6,234 nt of DNA from JBBQKP01 sp038326995 (GTDB lineage: Bacteria; Planctomycetota; Phycisphaerae; Tepidisphaerales; Tepidisphaeraceae), in contig JBBQKP010000203.1 of the NCBI GenBank assembly GCA_038326995.1, forward strand, positions 1 through 6,234, given 5' to 3'. Shown piece after piece: positions 1 through 5,864 of this stretch; positions within the stretch are counted from its first letter, which is position 1; each line of letters starts with the position of its first letter. Position numbers and translations under genes: made by a program. Under the pieces are notes generated by a model that was not told the DNA's origin, made no database searches, and saw nothing but the letters and a program-made list of their open reading frames with translations.

Positions 1-147
1 GCAGCTGTAAAACCGCGACTGGATCGCTGTTTCGCCGCATTGCGCTGATGTGCTAACGTTTATGCCTAAATGCGGCCCGAATCGGACGCGGCCTATGATC
101 GACCTCCGGATGCCGATCGGCGTACGCCCAGATGATTTCGAACATCG

Positions 148-915
148 ATGACTGCACAACAAACAAACATGTCCATACGCCACTCCGCGGCAAAGCGGCC
201 GTTTCTCACCGCCCAGTGGCGCAATCTTATCCTGGCGAATTATTCCGTCCCCGCCGCGCTACTTCAGCCCTATCTTCCGCCCGGCATCGAACTCGATTCG
301 TGGGACAATCAACACTGGGCGAGTCTGGTCGCGTTCGAGTTTTTAGAGACACGCGTGCTGGGCGTTTCCTGGCCCGGGTTTCGCAACTTCCCGGAGTGGA
401 ATCTGCGGTTTTATGTCAGGCGAAGAACCGAAGCGGGCACGGAAAGAGGCGTTTGCTTCGTGCGTGAGTTCGTCCCGCAATGGCTCGTCGCCACCAGTGC
501 GAGACTGGTCTACAACGAGCCTTACCGCGTCGCTCGACTGTCGGTGGAGATTCAAAATTTACGGAAAGAAACGGGGGCACAAATCGTTGCGAGCTACGGC
601 GTGGAGTATCGAAAGACTTCGCACCGTCTTAGTGTGACGGCAGAGGCCGCGGCCTTGCTTCCGCACGAGAACAGCGTCGAGCATTTCTTCAAGGAGCACG
701 CCTGGGGATTCGGCACGAGCCGTCGCGGCAGACTCATCCGATACGAGGTCAATCACCCGCGCTGGGAAGTTCATCCGGTGTTGTCGCACGAAATCGAAGT
801 CGACTGGGGCGCGCTCTACGGGCCGGAGTGGGCGGTAATGAACAGCCAATCGCCCGGCTCGGTGATCCTGGCGGCGGGTTCTGCGGTGAGCGTCTATCCA
901 CTGGGAACGAGCTGA
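148..915 (+). CDS. DUF2071 / YqjF-family protein
   Basis: 255-residue protein matching by eye the DUF2071 (YqjF-like) family, whose biochemical role is not established. The family's N-terminal block is clear at residues 22-65: AQWRNLILANY, then LLQPYLPPGIELDSWD, then WASLVAFEF. A second block, NFPEWNLRFYV, lies at 80-90 and matches the family's FPE-N-R-YV signature. GVCFVREFVP at 101-110 takes the place of the usual aromatic GVxFFSLDA strand. HPRWEVHPV at 203-211 is the typical C-terminal block. There is no signal peptide or membrane segment, so it is probably cytoplasmic. An in-frame stop at 133-135 limits the start to ATG 148 or ATG 169 (Met8); I took the first. Neither has a clear Shine-Dalgarno. 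A TATGAT at 94-99 could be a -10 box but has no good -35 partner. The next gene converges on it, so it is probably monocistronic. Family assignment is firm; function is unknown. Confidence 0.9.
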   Translation: MTAQQTNMSIRHSAAKRPFLTAQWRNLILANYSVPAALLQPYLPPGIELDSWDNQHWASLVAFEFLETRVLGVSWPGFRNFPEWNLRFYVRRRTEAGTERGVCFVREFVPQWLVATSARLVYNEPYRVARLSVEIQNLRKETGAQIVASYGVEYRKTSHRLSVTAEAAALLPHENSVEHFFKEHAWGFGTSRRGRLIRYEVNHPRWEVHPVLSHEIEVDWGALYGPEWAVMNSQSPGSVILAAGSAVSVYPLGTS

Positions 916-1277
916 CGAACACTTAACCTCTCGCGCGTCGTTTCATCGCCAAGGTCCGGCCCGTCGGCAAAAGAGTTTCTTTTCCTAAGAGCTATCCGGC
1001 CTGCAAACAATTCAATGTTTGAAGGCGCGGGGCAGACTTTAGAAAAGAGCTGACCAGATTTATATGCGCGGCCAACATTCACACGACCCAGACGCGGCCG
1101 ATACGTTGGGGAAAAACGCTGTTCTGATGACGCCCGCAATAAACTCATCGACCCTCGTCGCAGTTGGCGAAAGTTTATCGATATAAGCGAATCGACTTAC
1201 AAACCCGCTTTCAAAATCCGATTAGTTTACGCGCGGATTTTTACTTTGCAGAGAAGACTTTGCGACTGGACCTCGAA
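916..1277. other. Convergent intergenic region, no gene seen
   Basis: This 362-bp stretch separates the ends of the DUF2071 and DUF2252 genes. Open frames that cross it (for example 894-1148 on the minus strand) have no recognisable domain and run into neighbouring genes in other frames, so I treat them as chance. It holds an imperfect hairpin at 999-1026: outer stem gcct/aggc, one g-a mismatch, then caaaca/tgtttg around loop attcaa. No T-run follows that hairpin, so its role is unclear. A better terminator candidate lies at 1213-1241. I see no RNA gene. Confidence 0.6.
1213..1241 (-). terminator. Candidate intrinsic terminator of the DUF2252 transcript
   Basis: A perfect 8-bp inverted repeat, aaaatccg (1213-1220) and cggatttt (1234-1241), encloses a 13-nt loop. 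It starts 36 nt past the DUF2252 stop codon. Read leftward, the stem ends in a run of four T; read rightward it ends in five T (1238-1242). It could therefore stop transcription from both convergent genes. The stem is short and only moderately GC-rich, so this is a plausible call and not a strong one. Confidence 0.45.
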
Positions 1278-2786
1278 TCACTTCTTCAGGCCATTCAGAA
1301 ATGTGTCGGTTTTGACTATCGCCGCGGCCGTTCGCGGGTCAGCCAGAAACGCGCGAAAGTCCGCGTTGGCGTGCGCGAGATATGCCTTGGCGCGATCGAG
1401 AATCTGCCGCTTAAATTCGGGCGTGTTGAACTTTGCCAGGCGATCTGAAGTGTCCGTCAATTGCCCGTTTGATCGCCCGTTCGATCTCGCCGCGACAACT
1501 GCCCAACGCTTTGCATCTTGCAAAAGCGAATCAAAATCCTTCGCGCTGTCGAACTCCAAAGCGTCCGTCCATGGCTCCTTGATCGAGAGAAAATAACTCT
1601 TGCCTCCGATGTCGGCGAAGCCCGAAAACAGAGGCACGGGCTGATTCATTTTCTTCATCAATAGAAACGTCTTCTTTCCGGGCGAGGCGTCGGAGCCCAC
1701 GATCGCCCGCTCGATCAGCCCGGCCCTCACCGCGGCGGGTGGCAACTGCTGCTTCAGATAAAAAATGACATCGAAATCAAATGCCGCGATCGGCTTCTCG
1801 ATCAGAACGAAAATCTTCTCCAGCCCCTGGCTTCCGCTGCTGCCGATTCGCGTGCGAAGTGCGATGCTCTTGATCGCCCTCGCGAACTCGTCGGAGGTTT
1901 TGTACTTCACCAGCGCACCAAGCTCGGGCGCATCCACCATCGCCTGCGCCAGCGCCCCGGCGATGTCGATTTTACGCTCATCAATTGGCGTAAGCACTTC
2001 CCGCACCTCGCCCTTTTTGGTCAATACGACCGCGCGAAATCGGCCGTCCTGCGTCAAGCCTTCGAGCTCTTTCTCATACTTTTTCATTTCAAACTCGCCG
2101 AGCATTTTTGAGACTTCTTTGTCTTTTCCAAGAATCTCCTGTGCCGTGCGATTGTCCTTCAATGAGTCGAAATACGTGCCGACGATCGTCGCGGCAAGCT
2201 GCTCGCGCTGTTCGTTCGACAAGTCAATCTTCTGAACCTGTGCAACAAGCTCGAACGTGATCTGACCGGCCAGGATTTCGAACTGGAACGGCAACATCGC
2301 GCTGTCGTCGAAGTCAATGGGGCCGAACGCGAGCGTCGAAACATTGCCGCTCTGGTACGTGCCGATGTTGCCAGGGTGCAGGTCGCCGTGGCTCGGGACG
2401 AAAGCGGATGGGTCGTGCATCCAGTCGTCGCAATGGGTTTTGCACCAATTGAAAAAAAGGTCTTTCGTGCCGCGCCAGAATTTGAATTCGTCGGCCGTCA
2501 CCGACCGCACCTTCATCGGCCAGCCGAGCGGATCGGTTTCGTCCACATACGGACCGTAGGTTTGCTTCAGGAGGTCGAACGCGGACGCGCTTGAGGGCAA
2601 AGAAGCCTGTGTTGCAGCAGGCACTGTCTGGCCCATGCCGACACTCACCGGCATCAGCACGAGCGCGCAGGACGCTATCACGGCCGTCAAAGGATTGATC
2701 AATGAGACAGAGATCGCGCGAGCGACTATTGGCTTGGTTACGATTGGCTTGATTGTTGGCTTGATTGTTATTGGTCGCTTCATCAT
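1278..2786 (-). CDS. Exported DUF2252-family protein (kinase-like motifs)
   Basis: 502-residue protein that I assign to the DUF2252 family (COG4320-like). Residues 133-140 read HGDLHPGN and 158-161 read DFDD, spaced like the catalytic HGD-x-H-x-x-N and metal-binding DFD motifs of aminoglycoside-phosphotransferase-type kinases. RIGSSGSQGLEKIFVLIE (313-330) and FSGFADIGGKSYFLSIKEPW (388-406, family-like) are further DUF2252-type blocks. Whether the family phosphorylates anything is not established. The N-terminus looks like an export signal: a basic region to about residue 23, then a hydrophobic stretch (about 25-50) ending near SVGMGQT. IASC at 37-40 resembles a lipobox, but the hydrophobic run continues after the Cys, so a lipoprotein is less likely. 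The start is a double ATG with only a weak GGTGGA upstream. It lies 32 nt after the mutarotase gene on the same strand and is probably co-transcribed. Two short in-frame repeats (residues 7-19 and 434-441) are described separately. Confidence 0.85.
   Translation of the reverse strand: MMKRPITIKPTIKPIVTKPIVARAISVSLINPLTAVIASCALVLMPVSVGMGQTVPAATQASLPSSASAFDLLKQTYGPYVDETDPLGWPMKVRSVTADEFKFWRGTKDLFFNWCKTHCDDWMHDPSAFVPSHGDLHPGNIGTYQSGNVSTLAFGPIDFDDSAMLPFQFEILAGQITFELVAQVQKIDLSNEQREQLAATIVGTYFDSLKDNRTAQEILGKDKEVSKMLGEFEMKKYEKELEGLTQDGRFRAVVLTKKGEVREVLTPIDERKIDIAGALAQAMVDAPELGALVKYKTSDEFARAIKSIALRTRIGSSGSQGLEKIFVLIEKPIAAFDFDVIFYLKQQLPPAAVRAGLIERAIVGSDASPGKKTFLLMKKMNQPVPLFSGFADIGGKSYFLSIKEPWTDALEFDSAKDFDSLLQDAKRWAVVAARSNGRSNGQLTDTSDRLAKFNTPEFKRQILDRAKAYLAHANADFRAFLADPRTAAAIVKTDTFLNGLKK
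1464..1487 (-). repeat. Two in-frame 12-bp repeats (RSNG-RSNG) in the DUF2252 gene
   Basis: Two adjacent 12-bp units encode RSNG-RSNG at residues 434-441 of the DUF2252 protein. In coding orientation they read agatcgaacggg and cgatcaaacggg, identical at 10 of 12 positions. They lie in a polar stretch between VAVVAA and the C-terminal part, probably a surface loop. Two copies alone would be unremarkable. I list them because the period and codon phase match the other arrays in this window. Confidence 0.6.
2730..2768 (-). repeat. In-frame TIKP-type repeats in the DUF2252 signal region
   Basis: In coding orientation the sequence runs acaatcaagcca, an identical acaatcaagcca, then a 15-bp variant atcgtaaccaagcca. 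It encodes TIKP-TIKP-IVTKP at residues 7-19, just before the hydrophobic core of the presumed signal peptide. The array lengthens and adds lysines to the n-region of the signal. The exact identity of the first two units suggests a fairly recent duplication. Confidence 0.85.
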
Positions 2787-2818
2787 TGTTGTTTATTCCA
2801 CCGATCAAACAGCCTTCT

Positions 2819-3778
2819 TCATGTCGGTATCGCACTCGCCTCAATGCATGCGTGCATGACGTGCTTCTGGCCGGGTGCGAGCACGACGGCGTGGTCGTGT
2901 GTGTTGGCGGTTTCGACGCACAGCATGTGCAGCCATTCCCCCGCGGACATTCCCGCCGACGATACACTCTTCTCCTCCCACGGATTCCAGATCACCGTCG
3001 AATTCGAATCGTTCTTGGTGTTCGTCACGACTCGGCCCATGGTCGGGTCTGTCACCGAGATCGCCGCGGCCGTGTTGCGATAAACCCTGTCGGTTTCGCC
3101 CGACAATACAAGCGGGTCATTGGTTTGCTTGAACAGGCCTTCACCTTCGATTTTAGCAAGATACTCCGTCTCCTTAAGCCCGCCAATGCGAAGCAGTCGC
3201 ACGTCGCCGACCTTCAGGTAAGTGTGCAGCGCGCTTTCATACGCGAACGGCGCGACGTCCTTGTTAACGATTTCCAGCGACATGCCGAGCTTCTGCCCGA
3301 ACGTCACGGTGTAGGTCGCGTGAAATTCGTGCGGCCAGATCGCGCGAATGGCGTCGTCCGCGTCGAGTTCGAAAATCACGCTGGTCGAGAGCTTGCCCGG
3401 GCCTTGCCTCACCGCCGCCAGAGTCCACTCGCTCGTACGTGCAAAACCATGCGCGACTCCGACCGGCTTTCCGTTCGCCTTCCCATCGACTGACGGACGA
3501 GTGACGCTGGTCCCAGGGCCGAACCAAGGAAAGCAGATCGGCACGCCCCCGCGAATCGCCTTGCCGCGCTCGTAGCTGCTGCGCGCCGAGACGAACAGCA
3601 CCGGGTCGCATCCTCTGGGCGTCCAGTCCGTCACGTGCGCGCCGTGCAGATACACCTGGCCCGTGCAAGACTTGTTGCTCACGCGGACCAACGGCAAGTC
3701 ACCTTGTCCGAGCTCGACCACGACGCCCTCTCGGCCGAAGCGCTCTATAAGGTGCGACAATTCGCTTCTGGAAATCAT
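2819..3778 (-). CDS. D-hexose-6-phosphate mutarotase (YeaD-like)
   Basis: 319-residue protein of the aldose 1-epimerase-like superfamily, closest by eye to YeaD-type D-hexose-6-phosphate mutarotases, which interconvert the alpha and beta anomers of glucose 6-phosphate and similar sugars in the cytoplasm. Family blocks appear in order: LHGAHVTDW (44-52), IRGGVPICFPWFGP (75-88), AHGFART (109-115, with the conserved His110), ALHTYLKVGDV (183-193, with His185), VIWNPW (262-267) and MLCVETAN (285-292). Glu289 sits where the catalytic base is expected. The length is typical and there is no signal peptide. The ATG at 3778 has no Shine-Dalgarno; a GATAAT (minus strand, + coordinates 3793-3798) lies 14 nt upstream, so the transcript may have a very short leader. 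The DUF2252 gene follows after 32 nt, suggesting a two-gene transcript. The exact sugar substrate is inferred from the family. Confidence 0.92.
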   Translation of the reverse strand: MISRSELSHLIERFGREGVVVELGQGDLPLVRVSNKSCTGQVYLHGAHVTDWTPRGCDPVLFVSARSSYERGKAIRGGVPICFPWFGPGTSVTRPSVDGKANGKPVGVAHGFARTSEWTLAAVRQGPGKLSTSVIFELDADDAIRAIWPHEFHATYTVTFGQKLGMSLEIVNKDVAPFAYESALHTYLKVGDVRLLRIGGLKETEYLAKIEGEGLFKQTNDPLVLSGETDRVYRNTAAAISVTDPTMGRVVTNTKNDSNSTVIWNPWEEKSVSSAGMSAGEWLHMLCVETANTHDHAVVLAPGQKHVMHACIEASAIPT

Positions 3779-3885
3779 GTCGGGCAGTTTGAATTATCGT
3801 CGCCGCATTGTCGAGTCGCAGGACGTAGCGTCGGCCGATGTTTCATTAACTACTTACAATCTTCGCCGCGGGTTATGGTCTTGCG
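3779..3885. promoter_or_regulatory. Divergent promoter region (mutarotase / FkbM gene)
   Basis: 107 bp lie between two divergent start codons, so promoters for both genes should be here. Leftward, GATAAT (complement of 3793-3798) matches the -10 consensus at five of six positions, but its -35 partner, ctgcga, is poor. Rightward, TACAAT at 3855-3860 matches five of six, would give a leader of about 19 nt, and also lacks a good -35. No clear operator palindrome is visible. The region is supported by geometry; the individual boxes are tentative. Confidence 0.4.
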
Positions 3886-4938
3886 ATGAATTCGCCAGCC
3901 GACGAATCTCCAGCCGACGAATCTCCAGATGACGAATCTCCAAATGACAAGTCGCGCGAGTATGAGAGTGACTCGCTCGCTCGCGGACCTTTGTCGATGC
4001 GGATTCTCAAAGGCATCGCCCCGCTCTGGCCGAGCCATCGCGGCTGGTTTCGCGTCGCAAAGTTCATGCGAAACCGCGTGAAGCCGTCGGACCGAAAAGG
4101 GATTTTCACCACGAGCATGGGCACGAAGCTGGCGCTTGATCTAAACGACTATCCCGACTTCTCGATGGCCGCGGGTGTTTACGAACGTTCGACCGTGCTC
4201 CTGCTGCAGAAGCTGCTGAAGCCCGGCATGCATTTCGTCGATTGCGGTGCGAATCTCGGCTACTTCATCACACTGGCGATGAAACTCGTCGGGCCGACAG
4301 GACAGGTCGATGCGTTCGAGCCCAATCCGGCCAACCGAATTCGCCTTGCTCAAAACATCGCGCTGAACATCGCGCAAAACATTCCGTTGAACCAGACGCG
4401 TAACGCAAATCAGAACATCGTCACCATTCACCCGCAGGCCGTCAGCGACAAGCCCGCGACCATGCGAATGACGCGAGGCGAAACCTCCGACGCCAACCAC
4501 GGCGAATCGTCCCTTATCGACTTCGGCCACGACGCGCGTGACAACACGGGTGACAATATGCGTGACGACTTGGGTGACGACGTTGGCTCTTTCGAAGTCC
4601 AGGTCGTCCGCGCCGCAGACGTCGTCACGCGCGTGCCCGATGTCGTCAAGATCGACGTCGAGGGATTCGAGTTGTTCGCACTTCGTGGCATGCGTGAGTG
4701 GACGCCGGCCGGCAAATCACCAGCCGGCAAATCACCGGCCGGCAAATCACCGGTCATCCTGCTCGAATGCAACCCGCGATTATTCAAGGCAGCGGGCTAT
4801 TCGCCTCGCGATCTATTCGACGAGCTTCGCATTCTTTTTCCCGACTCGCCGATCAGGCTCATCGATCTCCTGGGCAAGACCGTGACGCCCGAGCTCGCCA
4901 GCGCGACGGTCAGTGAGTGCAACTGGATCGTCGGCTGA
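3886..4938 (+). CDS. FkbM-family SAM-dependent methyltransferase with repeat insertions
   Basis: 350-residue class I methyltransferase of the FkbM family; members typically O-methylate sugars or small molecules in glycan or secondary-metabolite pathways. The SAM-binding motif I is VDCGANLGYF (118-127), the acidic loop is AFEPNP (143-148), and the family hallmark KIDVEGFEL is at 255-263, followed by VILLECNP (290-297). The substrate cannot be told from sequence and no glycan-synthesis genes adjoin it. The protein is longer than many FkbM proteins because of four tandem-repeat segments (residues 3-22, 157-180, 218-233 and 273-289), together about 75 residues, placed at the N-terminus and between conserved blocks. 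The frame is intact and all core motifs remain, so the enzyme may still be active. ATG 3886 lacks a Shine-Dalgarno. Met38 (3997) is a possible alternative start that would exclude the first repeat array. Confidence 0.9.
   Translation: MNSPADESPADESPDDESPNDKSREYESDSLARGPLSMRILKGIAPLWPSHRGWFRVAKFMRNRVKPSDRKGIFTTSMGTKLALDLNDYPDFSMAAGVYERSTVLLLQKLLKPGMHFVDCGANLGYFITLAMKLVGPTGQVDAFEPNPANRIRLAQNIALNIAQNIPLNQTRNANQNIVTIHPQAVSDKPATMRMTRGETSDANHGESSLIDFGHDARDNTGDNMRDDLGDDVGSFEVQVVRAADVVTRVPDVVKIDVEGFELFALRGMREWTPAGKSPAGKSPAGKSPVILLECNPRLFKAAGYSPRDLFDELRILFPDSPIRLIDLLGKTVTPELASATVSECNWIVG
3892..3951 (+). repeat. Four 15-bp repeats (SPADE-type) at the FkbM N-terminus
   Basis: Four consecutive 15-bp units encode SPADE, SPADE, SPDDE and SPNDK immediately after the initial Met-Asn. 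The first two units differ at one base (tcgccagccgacgaa, tctccagccgacgaa) and the later two drift further. The resulting acidic, proline-rich N-terminus is low-complexity and probably disordered. If translation starts at Met38 instead, the array would be untranslated leader. Confidence 0.9.
4354..4425 (+). repeat. Six degenerate 12-bp repeats (Asn every fourth residue)
   Basis: Six 12-bp units, each beginning with aac, encode NIAL-NIAQ-NIPL-NQTR-NANQ-NIVT at residues 157-180. The first two are nearly identical (aacatcgcgctg, aacatcgcgcaa); the middle units are strongly decayed. The position is the linker after the acidic SAM-binding loop. FkbM proteins there usually have one short LxxN-x-x-LN-x-x-N-V stretch, so the array looks like an expansion of that native segment. 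Confidence 0.8.
4537..4584 (+). repeat. Four degenerate 12-bp repeats (RDNT/GDDV)
   Basis: Four units, cgtgacaacacg, ggtgacaatatg, cgtgacgacttg and ggtgacgacgtt, encode RDNT-GDNM-RDDL-GDDV at residues 218-233. GTGAC or a close match recurs every 12 bases. The array forms a highly acidic insert between SSLIDF and FEVQVVRAADVV, that is, before the strand leading to the KIDVEGFE motif. Confidence 0.85.
4702..4752 (+). repeat. Three 15-bp repeats ([T/S]PAGK), nearly identical
   Basis: The sequence encodes TPAGK-SPAGK-SPAGK-SP at residues 273-289. In the alternative register the 15-bp units starting at 4708, 4723 and 4738 differ at a single third-codon position. The array sits between the helix after KIDVEGFE and the strand VILLECNP, a surface-loop position. 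Near-identity marks it as the youngest array in the gene. Its unit tcaccagccggcaaa matches the N-terminal unit tctccagccgacgaa at 12 of 15 bases. Confidence 0.9.
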
Positions 4939-5003
4939 TGGATTGACATCGTTCGATCGCAAAGACTCACGACTTCTTTCTGGCCCGTCCGGCAGGACAC
5001 TTT

Positions 5004-5035
5004 CCTTCTTTCCTTCTTGCCTTCTTGCCTTCTCG
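5004..5035. repeat. Four 8-bp pyrimidine repeats (ccttcttg)
   Basis: Units ccttcttt, ccttcttg, ccttcttg and ccttctcg follow one another inside the loop of the 101-bp inverted repeat. The period of 8 is not a multiple of three, as expected in non-coding DNA. The top strand is almost all pyrimidine. The function, if any, is unknown. Confidence 0.85.
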
Positions 5036-5054
5036 CGTCTCGATAGATCTTGCT

Positions 5055-5068
5055 GACACGATCGTGTC
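5055..5068. repeat. Perfect 14-bp palindrome gacacgatcgtgtc
   Basis: The 14-bp sequence reads the same on both strands and overlaps the first five bases of the right arm of the inverted repeat (5064-5068). Pairing of the long arms and self-pairing of this palindrome are therefore mutually exclusive. It could be a dimeric-regulator site 133 bp before the frr start, but no regulator is recognisable nearby. Confidence 0.5.
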
Positions 5069-5200
5069 GTGCCGGACGGGCCGGCGGAAACAAGACTGGC
5101 ACAATACATTGCTCAACTTCAGTCATCGTCGTTCAAACCTTGTAACCTGTTCGTTTCGCACGATTGCATTGTCAGCCGTTCACGCGACAATCATTCGACT

Positions 5201-5761
5201 ATGCCAGCAGACGACATTTTACTCGACGCCGAAGAGCAGATGCAGAAATCCCTCGACCACTTGCACCAGGAATTGCGCGGAGTCAGAACCGGCCGGGCCT
5301 CGCCCGCGCTGGTCGAGCACATCAAGGTCGAATACTACGGCTCATTGACCGACCTCAAGGCCATCGCCGCGATTCAAGTGCCCGAGGCCACGCAAATTCT
5401 CATCAAACCCTTCAGCAAGACCGACCTGAAGCTCATCGAAAAGGCCATCAACGACAGCAAGCTGGGCCTGTCCGCACAGAGCGATGGCACGGCCCTTCGC
5501 CTGAACCTGCCCCCCATGAGCATGGACCGCCGCAAGCAGATGGCCGGGCAAGTAAAGGAAATGGGCGAGAAGGCGAAGATCGTGGTCCGCAACGCACGAC
5601 GCGACGGCAATAAGCTCATCGACACCGAGCAAAAAGGCGGCGTCATCCCCGAAGACGACGCCAAGCGCGGCAAGGAAGAGATGGACAAAATGACCAAGGA
5701 CATCGAGGGAAAGCTCGAAGATGCGGTCGCAAAAAAGACCAAAGAAGTGATGGAAATTTAG
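5201..5761 (+). CDS. frr: Ribosome recycling factor
   Basis: 186-residue ribosome recycling factor, which with EF-G splits the post-termination ribosome in the cytoplasm. The family blocks are complete: ELRGVRTGRASPALVEHIKVEYYGS in two steps (24-37 and 38-48), DLKAIAAIQVPEATQILIKPF (51-71, domain II), LNLPPMSMDRRKQ (101-113) and VRNARRDGNK (129-138), then the charged C-terminal helix of domain I. I chose ATG 5201 because it gives the usual length of about 185 residues; an in-frame ATG at 5069 would add 44 residues unlike any part of the family. There is no Shine-Dalgarno before 5201. In many bacteria frr directly follows pyrH and often tsf; here it stands alone 262 bp after an unrelated gene, so it should have its own promoter, which I could not place with confidence. 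Confidence 0.97.
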   Translation: MPADDILLDAEEQMQKSLDHLHQELRGVRTGRASPALVEHIKVEYYGSLTDLKAIAAIQVPEATQILIKPFSKTDLKLIEKAINDSKLGLSAQSDGTALRLNLPPMSMDRRKQMAGQVKEMGEKAKIVVRNARRDGNKLIDTEQKGGVIPEDDAKRGKEEMDKMTKDIEGKLEDAVAKKTKEVMEI

Positions 5762-5864
5762 GGCTTTGTCATCTCAAAATTAACGGATGATACCTGCGTT
5801 TGTTGGTCGGTCTGGTGACTCATTAATGATCGTCACCGTTATCTTCCGACTCGTGATTGAATCC

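Larger units (their letters stand above)
4982..5082. repeat. 101-bp element with 19-bp inverted-repeat ends
   Basis: ggcccgtccggcaggacac at 4982-5000 is the reverse complement of 5064-5082 with one mismatch in 19. The 63-nt interior holds the four 8-bp pyrimidine repeats and part of a 14-bp palindrome. It lies in the 262-bp gap between the FkbM gene and frr. In RNA it could form a long GC-rich stem, with a further G-U and C-G pair outside. No T-run follows and I see no flanking target-site duplication. It could be a terminator or insulator of the FkbM transcript, an frr leader structure, or a small non-autonomous repeat element. Confidence 0.75.

Noticed and set aside
132..467. 111-codon plus-strand open frame overlapping the DUF2071 gene
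   Set aside because: It is an out-of-frame shadow of a gene with clear family motifs.
894..1148. 84-codon minus-strand open frame between the convergent genes
   Set aside because: It overlaps the DUF2071 3' end and has no domain, start signal or plausible composition.
4943..4948. Perfect TTGACA -35 box just after the FkbM stop codon
   Set aside because: At 16-18 bp spacing there is only ctcacg-like sequence, with no credible -10 box.
5097..5112. Sigma-54-like promoter tggcac...ttgc upstream of frr
   Set aside because: The gap between GG and GC is 11 bases, not the strictly kept 10, so it is unlikely to be recognised.
5069..5200. 44-residue N-terminal extension of ribosome recycling factor from ATG 5069
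   Set aside because: It exceeds the usual family length, resembles no family segment, and its start lies inside the inverted-repeat arm.
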